A stretch of 64,000 nt of DNA from Bacteroidales bacterium (GTDB lineage Bacteria > Bacteroidota > Bacteroidia > Bacteroidales > UBA932): positions 1 to 64,000 of the forward strand of contig JAFLUX010000001.1 of assembly GCA_022508605.1 (NCBI GenBank), read 5' to 3'. This document shows positions 26,212-33,550 of this stretch, piece after piece; the stretch's first letter is position 1, and every line of letters starts with the position of its first letter. Under the pieces are notes generated by a model, which did no database searches, was not told where the DNA came from, and saw only the letters and a program-made list of their open reading frames with translations. The translations under genes and the position numbers were made by a program.

Positions 26212-27153
26212 ATGAAAACAAAACGGAATCAAACGGACCGGTCGGTCACCTTCTCATCACGGCGCCCGCCGGGGAGCGATCTGCTCCGCTTTTTCTTGTT
26301 CAGCTTGCTTATATCGGTACCGGTCTGTTTGGTTTCTTCATGCAGGCACCTGCCTGCCGACGCCATTCCGGACGACGAGTTCATAAGCGTCCCCGCAGAC
26401 AGCGTATCATACACCATCGGGGTTCACGTAGCGGACAATATCTCGGACAGTACGCACATGGTAAGCAGGCTGGATCTTTTCATATACAAGGCCGACGGGA
26501 TGAAGGAGCTCGACAGCTGGCAACACTTCGATGCTCTGCCGGACAGTATAACGATAAAAAGTACGGGGACTTCAAAAATCGCAGTGGCGATTGCAAACTC
26601 CCCGAGGAATTTCAACCGGACGGCCATAGAGAGGTACGACTCCATAGAACTGCTGTGCTATGAATTCGACGAGGATTCGCCGCAGATGCCGCTGATGAGC
26701 GGAGTCTGCAACCTCGAGAAAGGAAGCAGCCCGCAGCTCATCCTGACCCCGCTGATGGCGAGGGTGGTCCTCGCCGAGATAAGCAATACCATGAAAAATT
26801 ATGTCAGGTTGGAAGAGCCGAGAATATGGCTGACAAACATGAATGCCGATGCAGAAGCTCTGCGTACCGGAGGCTTCCGGCCCTCGGAGTTCCTTTACGG
26901 GGAAAGAAAAACCAGGCTTCCCTATGATATAGGCATATTCGCCCAGAATCCAGGGACTGAGCTGTTCTGCTATCCCAACGACTCGCCGTCCTCCACCATA
27001 GGGACGCCGGCCACCGCTCTGATGCTCGAGTGCGAGATAAGCGGAAAGACCTGCCGTTTCCCCGTGGAACTTCCCCCGGTATACAGAAACTCGACCATAT
27101 ACGTGGACATTACCGTGAACGGCCCTGACGATGCCGAAAGCTCCACCTATTAG
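26212..27153 (+). CDS. FimB/Mfa2-like fimbrial anchor lipoprotein
   Basis: This protein has 313 residues. A charged N-region leads into a hydrophobic stretch and lipobox LVSSC (Cys44), which makes it a lipoprotein. The body matches the FimB/Mfa2 pattern: VSRLDLFIYKADG, TGTSKIAVAIAN, LTPLMARVVLAEI, and the C-terminal IYVDITVNG strand. In Porphyromonas and Bacteroides such proteins anchor and cap type V fimbriae. No major fimbrillin gene stands next to it here, although fimbrillin-like domains are abundant in the operon beginning at 38975. Family call fairly sure, role inferred. Confidence 0.82.
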   Translation: MKTKRNQTDRSVTFSSRRPPGSDLLRFFLFSLLISVPVCLVSSCRHLPADAIPDDEFISVPADSVSYTIGVHVADNISDSTHMVSRLDLFIYKADGMKELDSWQHFDALPDSITIKSTGTSKIAVAIANSPRNFNRTAIERYDSIELLCYEFDEDSPQMPLMSGVCNLEKGSSPQLILTPLMARVVLAEISNTMKNYVRLEEPRIWLTNMNADAEALRTGGFRPSEFLYGERKTRLPYDIGIFAQNPGTELFCYPNDSPSSTIGTPATALMLECEISGKTCRFPVELPPVYRNSTIYVDITVNGPDDAESSTY

Positions 27154-27171
27154 AAAATGGACAATGCGCTC

Positions 27172-27202
27172 TTTGAAAATCCAATAATCTTGACTACCTT
27201 TG
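27172..27202 (+). promoter_or_regulatory. Bacteroidota promoter of tRNA-Val
   Basis: TTTG (27172-27175), a 19-bp spacer and TACCTTTG (27195-27202) match the Bacteroidota primary sigma consensus TTTG-N19/20-TAnnTTTG without mismatch. The tRNA begins 13 bp downstream. Confidence 0.8.
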
Positions 27203-27214
27203 CAAGCCCAAGCA

Positions 27215-27289
27215 GGGAGTTTAGCTCAGCTGGTTTAGAGCACCTGCCTTACAAGCAGGGGGTCATTGGTTCGAGTCCAATAATTCCCA
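27215..27289 (+). tRNA. tRNA-Val (anticodon TAC)
   Basis: The acceptor stem is GGGAGTT/AATTCCC with one G-U pair. The D arm TAGCTCAGCTGGTTTAGAGC, an anticodon arm with loop CTTACAA (anticodon TAC, reads GTA/GTG codons) and T arm with GGTTCGAGTCC are all present. The CCA end is not encoded in full. The gene is tightly framed by its own promoter and terminator. Confidence 0.95.
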
Positions 27290-27300
27290 CAACAGAAAAT

Positions 27301-27333
27301 CAAGCACTTACAGTTTATAGGTGCTTGTTTTTT
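27301..27333 (+). terminator. Terminator of tRNA-Val
   Basis: CAAGCAC and GTGCTTG form a 7-bp stem with a 13-nt loop, followed by six T. It starts 12 bp past the tRNA. Confidence 0.8.
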
Positions 27334-27361
27334 GTCTTTCGGCGAAAAATTCTTAGTTTAG
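27331..27361 (+). promoter_or_regulatory. Promoter of the downstream glycosyltransferase
   Basis: TTTG (27331-27334) lies in the T-tail of the tRNA terminator. After a 19-bp spacer comes TAGTTTAG (27354-27361), one mismatch from TAnnTTTG. The ATG follows 17 bp later. The terminator and promoter overlap. Confidence 0.5.
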
Positions 27362-27378
27362 CCGATTAAGATGCTTTT

Positions 27379-28215
27379 ATGAAAAAAATCGCAGCGCTTA
27401 CCATGGTCAGGAATGACCGGTTTTTCCTGAAAAAATGGGTGGATTACTACGGCCGCGAACTCGGGAAGGAGAATCTGCACATCTTTTTCGACGGGCTGGA
27501 TCAGGAAATAGAACCCTTCTGCGAGGGGACGAAAACCCAGTTGGTAAGCCAGATTCGCGGCAATATAGTTTCCACCGACAAAGAGCGGATAGTGTTCCTT
27601 TCCGAAAGGGCCGCCGAATTGCTTGCTTCCGATTATGACATAGTCATCGGCGTGGATGTCGATGAGTTTATCGTCGTCGACCCCAAGACCGGAAAGAGCC
27701 TGAGAGAGTATTTGAGCGAAGCCCGGATACGGACATCCATTTCGGCTCTCGGCATGGACTTCGGGCAGAAAATCGGAGAGGAGGGAGACATCACCGACGA
27801 ATTGCCATTCCTGAATCAGAGGCAATACGCCCGAATCGGCACCCGCTACACCAAGCCCTCGGTCATCTCACGCCCCTGCCGCTGGGGTTCGGGCTTTCAC
27901 CGGATTAAGCGCCATAACTTCCATATAGCCAAGGACCTGTACCTTTTTCACTTCGGTTATTTTGACAAAAGACTGACGGAGGAACGCATGAACGATGCAG
28001 ACAGGCTCTCGCAGGGCTGGGGGAAACACATGGAGAGAAGAGCGAGGACCATACGGCTTGCCACCGAATGCAAGGCCCGCGATTTCGATGTGTGGGCCCG
28101 TTTCGCCCGCATATGCCAGACCATGGTCAGACAGCCCCACTCATGGAACAAGCCGGCGATGTTCAACCTCAACATCCTCGTGCGGATACCGGAGCGCTTC
28201 CGCGACATCGTCTGA
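27379..28215 (+). CDS. Glycosyltransferase family 2-type protein
   Basis: This protein has 278 residues. The N-terminus MKKIAALTMVRNDRFFLKKW and the acidic motif IVIGVDVDEFIVVD fit the GT-A fold of the glyco_tranf_2_4/GT92-like group. The C-terminal half holds HFGYFDKRL and an Arg/Lys-rich segment typical of these enzymes. No membrane segment is present. It is probably part of surface glycan synthesis; donor and acceptor are unknown. It is convergent with the GT2 gene at 28266. Confidence 0.85.
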   Translation: MKKIAALTMVRNDRFFLKKWVDYYGRELGKENLHIFFDGLDQEIEPFCEGTKTQLVSQIRGNIVSTDKERIVFLSERAAELLASDYDIVIGVDVDEFIVVDPKTGKSLREYLSEARIRTSISALGMDFGQKIGEEGDITDELPFLNQRQYARIGTRYTKPSVISRPCRWGSGFHRIKRHNFHIAKDLYLFHFGYFDKRLTEERMNDADRLSQGWGKHMERRARTIRLATECKARDFDVWARFARICQTMVRQPHSWNKPAMFNLNILVRIPERFRDIV

Positions 28216-28265
28216 ATCGCTCATACGGACAATCAGCCCCCCTTTCAGGAGCGTAAAACGTGCGC

Positions 28266-29237
28266 TTACAGACGCAGGGATTTAACCTCCTGACGGCCAT
28301 TCACGTTCAAGCGGCATATCAGTTTCAGAATCAGCTGCACCGCAACTGGTATATAATAGTTTGTACTGCAAGGGGCAAGCACAATCGCCTCGGCGAACCA
28401 AGGCTCCGATTTGAAATAATCCAGTTTGTGAATCCACGTGTACCACGCTACCCTGAACAGCAGTGAGGGTCCTGCCACTTCGGCAGGAGTTCCATTCAAA
28501 TCAGGTGCGAAGTGCTTGTACAGGTCCAGCATGTTCTCGCAAAACTGGATGTGTCGCTTTCGCTTGTCCTGGAGGGTGTGGGCGAGAGGATTGCTCCTGT
28601 CGTAGCGGTAGAGATATTCCCGCAGGTGGAAGACTGTGCGGGAATACCAGATGAGCTGAATCGAAGCATAGATATCCTCATAACATCCACAGGGGGCAAA
28701 ATAAATGGGCTGCCCGGTATAAACGCTTCGCTTGAAACATTTTATGTGCAGATAACCCATTGACTTCCCATTAATGATATTGAGAATGAATCTGTCTCTC
28801 CCGCAGTCCGAATAGTCCTTCTCTCTCTTGTACGAAGTCCTGGCGGGATACTCTTTTACAAGATCGAAATAAATCAAATCCGCATCCGTTCTTTCCGCCG
28901 CAGACGCCAATTTCCCGACCGCCGAAAGTTCAAGGTAATCATCCGAATCGACATGAAGCACATAATCTCCGACGGCATGCTCCAGTCCCGTCTTCCTTGC
29001 GGCCGGAAGTCCCGCGTTTTCTTTGTCCACCAGAACTATCCGAGGTTTCAGATGACTGTATTTCGTGTCTATCAAGGCCCTCAGAAGTTCCATGGACCTG
29101 TCTTTCGTCCCGTCATTGACGAAGATAAACTGGATATTGTCGTAGGTCTGGGCAAACAATGACTCGGCACATCGTTCGATGTACCTTTCCACGCCGTACA
29201 CGGGGACAATAACGGAAAACGACGGGTGAAGAGTCAC
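28266..29237 (-). CDS. Glycosyltransferase family 2 protein
   Basis: This protein has 323 residues. The GT-A domain starts FSVIVPVYGVERYIERC, with NDGTKDRS and the metal-binding DxD in LHVDSDDYLE. The C-terminal region of about 120 residues is Tyr/Trp-rich. It transfers a hexose-type sugar to a growing glycan (family knowledge). Its start codon overlaps the Stealth gene stop (ATGA, 29234-29237), so the two are coupled, and both lie downstream of a candidate promoter at 30144-30151. Confidence 0.92.
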   Translation of the reverse strand: MTLHPSFSVIVPVYGVERYIERCAESLFAQTYDNIQFIFVNDGTKDRSMELLRALIDTKYSHLKPRIVLVDKENAGLPAARKTGLEHAVGDYVLHVDSDDYLELSAVGKLASAAERTDADLIYFDLVKEYPARTSYKREKDYSDCGRDRFILNIINGKSMGYLHIKCFKRSVYTGQPIYFAPCGCYEDIYASIQLIWYSRTVFHLREYLYRYDRSNPLAHTLQDKRKRHIQFCENMLDLYKHFAPDLNGTPAEVAGPSLLFRVAWYTWIHKLDYFKSEPWFAEAIVLAPCSTNYYIPVAVQLILKLICRLNVNGRQEVKSLRL

Positions 29238-30112
29238 AGCTCGAAAGATGATTTTTCCGGAAAGCGGCTCTCGAATGAATCTATAATCGCATTCCTCAGT
29301 TTCTCGAACCTGCCCTTTCCCATCTGCACGTCATTGAGGCACAGCAGGTCTCTGTCTGGTGAGCAGATCGCCTTTTTCACCTTGCCCACGGATGCCGTGC
29401 CGAGAGAGATATGCTTTTTCGAAAGTTTGGAATTATCGACCATCCCTTTATAAAAAAGATAATCGGTAAAAAAGTACTGATTCACATTGCAGGCCTCCCT
29501 GACCATAGTCTGGGACGAGAGAATTTCCTGCCCGACCTGCTCATAAACGGCCTTCATCTCGCTTTTCAGCATGGGCGTACAGATATGCTGCGGACGCAGG
29601 AAACACAATGAAGGTCTCATATTCAGCGCCTTGCGGGCAAGTCTGTCCGAAGTTCTCGTAATCTGCCTGAACATTCCCCTGCAAAGAAGGTGTCTGGAAA
29701 TACCGACGCGCACCTTGCCGCCAGCGAAGAAAGATTCCGGCCGGCATGGCCTCACGGGGAAAAGGTCGTCATTGAAATACAGAAACTGCTCATCCAGGCC
29801 TGGGATATTCTGAAAATGGGTTTCGATAGGGTTGCAGTTGAATGTCGGCAGCAGGGATTCGGGGATAAAATCCTTGTGCAGTACGACATGGCACTTCTCC
29901 CTGTTTATCCAGGCAGGCACCTGGCTCTCGTGGGACACCGCCAGATATACCCTTCTGATGAAAGGCATATTCTTCTCTATGCCCCTCATCAAATATTTCA
30001 GTGTCCCCCAGTCCCGGAAACGCTTTTCCAGCAGCGGACGACGGGTGTATTTCTCATAATCGGCCCTCCACACAGGGTCATTGCCGTCCACATATGCAAT
30101 AACGATATCCAT
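29234..30112 (-). CDS. Stealth family sugar-phosphate transferase
   Basis: This protein has 292 residues. Stealth conserved regions are evident: CR1 MDIVIAYVDGNDPVW; CR2 WGTLKYLMRGIEKNMPFIRR, LPTFNCNPIETHFQNIPGL and LYFNDDLFP. A more divergent C-terminal half holds the later regions. Stealth proteins transfer hexose-1-phosphate from a nucleotide sugar, giving phosphodiester linkages in capsules. Together with LicD and an IspD/TarI-type enzyme next door this points to a phosphate-containing surface glycan (inference). Confidence 0.92.
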   Translation of the reverse strand: MDIVIAYVDGNDPVWRADYEKYTRRPLLEKRFRDWGTLKYLMRGIEKNMPFIRRVYLAVSHESQVPAWINREKCHVVLHKDFIPESLLPTFNCNPIETHFQNIPGLDEQFLYFNDDLFPVRPCRPESFFAGGKVRVGISRHLLCRGMFRQITRTSDRLARKALNMRPSLCFLRPQHICTPMLKSEMKAVYEQVGQEILSSQTMVREACNVNQYFFTDYLFYKGMVDNSKLSKKHISLGTASVGKVKKAICSPDRDLLCLNDVQMGKGRFEKLRNAIIDSFESRFPEKSSFEL

Positions 30113-30143
30113 AGGTCAGATTGCGCGGTAATAGTTTCGGAGC

Positions 30144-30151
30144 CAAAGATA
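30144..30151 (-). promoter_or_regulatory. Candidate -7 box for Stealth-GT2
   Basis: TATCTTTG on the minus strand matches TAnnTTTG and lies 31 bp before the Stealth ATG. No -33 TTTG is found at the expected place. Confidence 0.4.
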
Positions 30152-30172
30152 AGCATTTTCGCCGAGACGGCA

Positions 30173-30862
30173 TCAGTCTTTCACAGGCAGATGTCCGCCG
30201 TCATGGATGACGGCTATCTTGTCTTCAGGAATCTCGTAGCGGTTTACGCCGGTGCGCGGATACTTGAAATCCGGATCGGGAATTCTCCAGTTCGGTCCGT
30301 AGTGGTCTTCTAGGAAAGCTGTCGCAGAGTCCATGACCGGCAAGGTCGTGTTTTCAAAAGGCACATAATGCGTCTTCTTGCTCACCGGAGAGTGACTGAC
30401 AAGCACCTTCAGGCCGCCTTTCAGGGCTATGGAGTCCTTTATGCCTCTGCATCCGTCCTGCGGATAAAACTCAGTCCCGTAATAGCCGCCCTCACCGTCG
30501 GGATACAGATAAAACAGGTCTATATGCACCGATTTATAGCTGAAGGTGTCTTCCCTGCCGAATTTCCCCCCGTCCACAAGAATCTGCCTCCTGTGCCTGA
30601 AACCATTTTCCAGCAGGATACGGTACACGCCGGAATAGTCCTCATCGGCAAAAAGCGCTATGTCTATGTCGAAATCGTGCGCGATGAAACCTTTTTCGCG
30701 CATGGAGCCCAGCAGGGTCCCGTAATGGAGGGAATACGGAACGCCGCAGGTCCGCATTGCGCCGTCCACGATGCCAAGGGCCTTTAGTCCGTAGCGCCGC
30801 AGGATGCGCCGTTTACGCGGGTCGATATATACCTTATGCCAAAATTCTTTTAAACTCATCAT
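30173..30862 (-). CDS. LicD family phosphotransferase
   Basis: This protein has 229 residues from the double ATG at 30862/30859. The LicD core is clear: PYSLHYGTLLGSMREKG, then FIAHDFDIDIALF with the acidic cluster of the nucleotidyltransferase fold, and VHIDLFYLYPDG later. LicD proteins transfer phosphocholine or related phospho-alcohols to glycans. The gene overlaps the epimerase gene by about 29 bp, in one operon with it and the cytidylyltransferase, so the phospho-alcohol is probably CDP-activated by that neighbour (inference). Confidence 0.92.
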   Translation of the reverse strand: MMSLKEFWHKVYIDPRKRRILRRYGLKALGIVDGAMRTCGVPYSLHYGTLLGSMREKGFIAHDFDIDIALFADEDYSGVYRILLENGFRHRRQILVDGGKFGREDTFSYKSVHIDLFYLYPDGEGGYYGTEFYPQDGCRGIKDSIALKGGLKVLVSHSPVSKKTHYVPFENTTLPVMDSATAFLEDHYGPNWRIPDPDFKYPRTGVNRYEIPEDKIAVIHDGGHLPVKD

Positions 30863-31913
30863 AACAAGTCTCGTCTCGTTTCGTTTCATCCATGCTGTCC
30901 ATGAGGCGCCGGTACATGCCGGCCAGGTCGACAGACGCTTCCCAGCCGAGACCGCGAATCCTCGAACAGTCCAGGCGCAGCCGGCTTTCCGGAGGATAGA
31001 CGGACTCGTGACCACTTTCGGTCACCACATCGACGGGGCGCTTCCCAAGCCCGGCGACAAGCTCCGCCATCTGCCTGACAGAGCAGAAGGTGTCTTCGTT
31101 GGCGACATTGTACGCAATGCCGCATTCTCCCCTGAGCAGCAGATAGAACAAGGCCGTAACGGCATCTACGGTATAAATATACGGTTTTGCGGAGCGCCCC
31201 GGAGTGTGCAGCACTATATCCTTGCCGCCCAGGGCGCTTTTGGCGAACTGGACGAATACCCGCCTATCGGACTCCGCAACGCCCGGGCCGAAAGTCTGCG
31301 TGAGACGGGCAATCACCACAGGAACGCCGTACTCGGAGCAATAGGCCTTGCAGAGGCTCTCCGCCATGCGCTTTGCCATAGGATAGGAACTTCTCGGTTG
31401 CAGCGGGTCCACGAAGCCCTGACAGGATTCGCTGATGAGGACATCCTCGTGAATCTCTCCGTACACTTCGATTGAAGACACGAAAACGATTTTCCTGGCG
31501 CCTCCGTACCGCAGGGCATGCTTCAGGATTTTTTCCGTCCCGTGCAGTATGGCCCCGGCAGTCTCTACCGGGTGGTCGCAGAAAAAGGACGAGGCGGTAG
31601 GAGAAGCGCAGTGAATCACGTAATCCGCTCCGGGACACGGGATAGGCTCGTTTGCCAGGTCGCATGTAAAGAGACGCAGATGCTCCGATTCAGCGCCCAC
31701 GGCATGTTCCAGTTTCCGCCTGTCGCGTCCGAGCGCATATACCGTCAGGCCGAGCCCGTTCAACATGTCTGCACGGAGCAGCGCACGGACGGCCAGGCTG
31801 CCGACAAGACCTCCGGCTCCGGTCACGAGGACAGATGCCCCGCGAAGTTTCCCCATATCGGGAATCGCCCCGGCCATGGCGTCTATATCGCGCGACAGCA
31901 ATTCTTCATTCAT
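30834..31913 (-). CDS. NAD-dependent epimerase/dehydratase (extended SDR)
   Basis: This protein has 359 residues. The Rossmann motif VLVTGAGGLVGSLAVRALL lies near residue 30 and the active-site Tyr-Lys in SSYPMAKRMAESLCKAY (YxxxK), with the catalytic Ser-region VFVSSIEVYGE before it. The C-terminal half (KPYIYTVDAVTALFYLLL) fits sugar-nucleotide epimerases. The substrate is unknown. It overlaps the cytidylyltransferase gene (ATGA, 31910-31913). Confidence 0.92.
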   Translation of the reverse strand: MNEELLSRDIDAMAGAIPDMGKLRGASVLVTGAGGLVGSLAVRALLRADMLNGLGLTVYALGRDRRKLEHAVGAESEHLRLFTCDLANEPIPCPGADYVIHCASPTASSFFCDHPVETAGAILHGTEKILKHALRYGGARKIVFVSSIEVYGEIHEDVLISESCQGFVDPLQPRSSYPMAKRMAESLCKAYCSEYGVPVVIARLTQTFGPGVAESDRRVFVQFAKSALGGKDIVLHTPGRSAKPYIYTVDAVTALFYLLLRGECGIAYNVANEDTFCSVRQMAELVAGLGKRPVDVVTESGHESVYPPESRLRLDCSRIRGLGWEASVDLAGMYRRLMDSMDETKRDETCYDEFKRILA

Positions 31914-32632
31914 ATCTCAAAGCCGAAAATCTGATAGTTGTCGTTGATTTCCTGCAGGGTCTTGAACATGTAGAAGTCCGCGGGCGTCGTGATTTTGATG
32001 TTGGACGGAGACCCGGGCACCAAGTGCATGTCGTATCCGTACTCCGTCATCATGGAGCAGGAGTCGATGAAATCGTGCCTCCCCTCTGCTGCCGCCCGCC
32101 TGTGTGCGGCCAGTATGTCGCCGAGTATGAAACACTGGGGAGCGCGCACTATATATGAATCTTTCCGCGGCGGGATGTCCAGTGTCCCGTCATCATTCCT
32201 GATGATGAACGTTTCGCTGCTCGGTATGCATGTGATGGCATTCCCGTACTCCCGCACGGCAGCGATGCATTCCGAAATGACCTCCTTTTCCACCAAGGGG
32301 CGCACACCGTCATGAATCAGCACGATGCTGTCTTCGGAGGCATGTGCGGCGGCGGCCGAAAGGCCGTTGAATATGGAATCCTGGCCGGTCTCTCCGCCGG
32401 GCACTATGTCCACGACTTTTCCTATGCCATAGCTCTTGACGAGTCTTTCAAGGTAGGGAATCCATCCGGAAATGCAGGAAACGACTATTTTGTCGATTTC
32501 GCTGTGCTCATTGAAGATTTCGAGGGTATATATGATGATGGGTTTCCCGTTGAGTTTGAGAAACTGTTTCGGACATGAAGCCACGTTCATTCTCTGGCCG
32601 GTCCCTCCCGCGAATATTACGGCGATGTTCAT
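31910..32632 (-). CDS. IspD/TarI family cytidylyltransferase
   Basis: This protein has 240 residues. The nucleotidyltransferase signature AVIFAGGTGQRMNVASCPKQ is at the N-terminus, with IVLIHDGVRPLVEKEVIS in the middle and NIKITTPADFYMFKTLQ at the end. Family members make CDP-methylerythritol (IspD) or CDP-ribitol (TarI). The operon with an epimerase/dehydrogenase and LicD favours a polyol-phosphate cytidylyltransferase for surface glycan synthesis over the housekeeping IspD, though the latter cannot be excluded. The start at 32632 is chosen because it begins the canonical N-terminus. Confidence 0.9.
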   Translation of the reverse strand: MNIAVIFAGGTGQRMNVASCPKQFLKLNGKPIIIYTLEIFNEHSEIDKIVVSCISGWIPYLERLVKSYGIGKVVDIVPGGETGQDSIFNGLSAAAAHASEDSIVLIHDGVRPLVEKEVISECIAAVREYGNAITCIPSSETFIIRNDDGTLDIPPRKDSYIVRAPQCFILGDILAAHRRAAAEGRHDFIDSCSMMTEYGYDMHLVPGSPSNIKITTPADFYMFKTLQEINDNYQIFGFEI

Positions 32633-32650
32633 GTATGGATGAATAATATG

Positions 32651-32658
32651 CAAATGTA
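32651..32658 (-). promoter_or_regulatory. Candidate -7 box of the cytidylyltransferase-epimerase-LicD operon
   Basis: TACATTTG on the minus strand matches TAnnTTTG and lies 18 bp before the ATG at 32632. The -33 element is not recognisable. Confidence 0.45.
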
Positions 32659-32695
32659 GTGAAAAACAGGGAACTTTCCTTGAGGCCGGCATAAC

Positions 32696-32726
32696 GAAAA
32701 CGCAGGACCGCAATGCAGTCCCGCGT
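32696..32726 (-). terminator. Terminator of rpmH
   Basis: On the minus strand CGCGGGAC and GTCCTGCG (one G-U pair) form an 8-bp stem with a 9-nt loop, followed by TTTTCG. It lies about 30 bp past the rpmH stop. Confidence 0.65.
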
Positions 32727-32753
32727 AGGAGAGTGTGTCCCCGACAAACTTTG

Positions 32754-32906
32754 TCAGAAGCGGTCCTCAGAGGAGACGGTGAGCTTCTTGCGTCCGTGAC
32801 GGCGGCGTGCGGCGAGCACGCGGCGGCCGTTGGGAGTGCTCATGCGCTCACGGAATCCGTGCTTGTTGACTCTCTTGCGGTTTGAGGGTTGGTATGTACG
32901 TTTCAT
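32754..32906 (-). CDS. rpmH: 50S ribosomal protein L34
   Basis: This is a 50-residue, very basic protein. It starts [18 protein letters not shown] and continues [20 protein letters not shown], the invariant L34 pattern. It is a structural component of the large ribosomal subunit. It has its own consensus promoter, which lies in the 3' end of rsmG, and its own terminator. A tail of about six extra residues (TVSSEDRF) follows the usual core end. Confidence 0.97.
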   Translation of the reverse strand: MKRTYQPSNRKRVNKHGFRERMSTPNGRRVLAARRRHGRKKLTVSSEDRF

Positions 32907-32939
32907 ATCTAATTTGTTAATTATTCAAAAACGGGAGGG

Positions 32940-32971
32940 CAAAGTTAGTATTTTCTGACCTCAATTACAAA
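32940..32971 (-). promoter_or_regulatory. Bacteroidota promoter of rpmH
   Basis: On the minus strand TTTG (32971-32968), a 20-bp spacer and TAACTTTG (32947-32940) match the consensus exactly. The ATG is about 34 bp downstream. The promoter overlaps the last codons of rsmG. Confidence 0.75.
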
Positions 32972-33550
32972 TTTTTCTTCAAAATAATCGTCTTTAAGCC
33001 ATTCCGATATGCTCCATACCCTGATGGACGAAGAAGGATAAGCGTACTTTCGGCAGAAATCAGAAATCTCAGAGTGCACATCCCCGCCCTTGAGGCAGAT
33101 GATGCCGTGCCTGAACTTCCCCCTCACCCAGGGGAAAAGTTTGGAGAGCGTGGCCACGGCCCTTGTCACCACCCAGTCGAACGATTCTCCGAGAGCCTCC
33201 GCCCTCGCATTCATGCATCGCACATTGCCAAGCGAAAGCCCGGCTGCCACGGCCCCTGCCACCGTCAGCTTCTTTCCCACGGAATCGCAGAGCGTAAATG
33301 AAGTATCGGGGTATTCCATCGCGAGCGGAATGCCCGGAAAGCCGCCGCCGGTGCCCAAATCGAGCACCGAGGCCCCGTCCCATACGCCGGCAGGATAGTG
33401 CAGTTCGAGATATCTGGCAATCGCCAGCGAATGCAGTATGTGATGCCCGTACAGGGCGTCTATATCCTTGCGCGACACCACGTTTATGCGCTCGTTCCAT
33501 TCGCGGTACAGGGCGACGGCCGTGGCAAAGTCCGCTTCCCGGCTTCTCAT
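32945..33550 (-). CDS. rsmG: 16S rRNA (guanine-527-N7)-methyltransferase
   Basis: This protein has 201 residues. N-terminal helix with EWNERINVVSRKDIDALYGHHI, SAM-binding motif VLDLGTGGGFPGIPLAM, and the later SLGNVRCMNARAEAL and DWVVTRAVATLSKLF segments are all RsmG marks. It methylates 16S rRNA at G527. Its ATG overlaps the stop of the sigma/GH36 gene (33547-33550), so translation is coupled. Confidence 0.96.
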   Translation of the reverse strand: MRSREADFATAVALYREWNERINVVSRKDIDALYGHHILHSLAIARYLELHYPAGVWDGASVLDLGTGGGFPGIPLAMEYPDTSFTLCDSVGKKLTVAGAVAAGLSLGNVRCMNARAEALGESFDWVVTRAVATLSKLFPWVRGKFRHGIICLKGGDVHSEISDFCRKYAYPSSSIRVWSISEWLKDDYFEEKFVIEVRKY

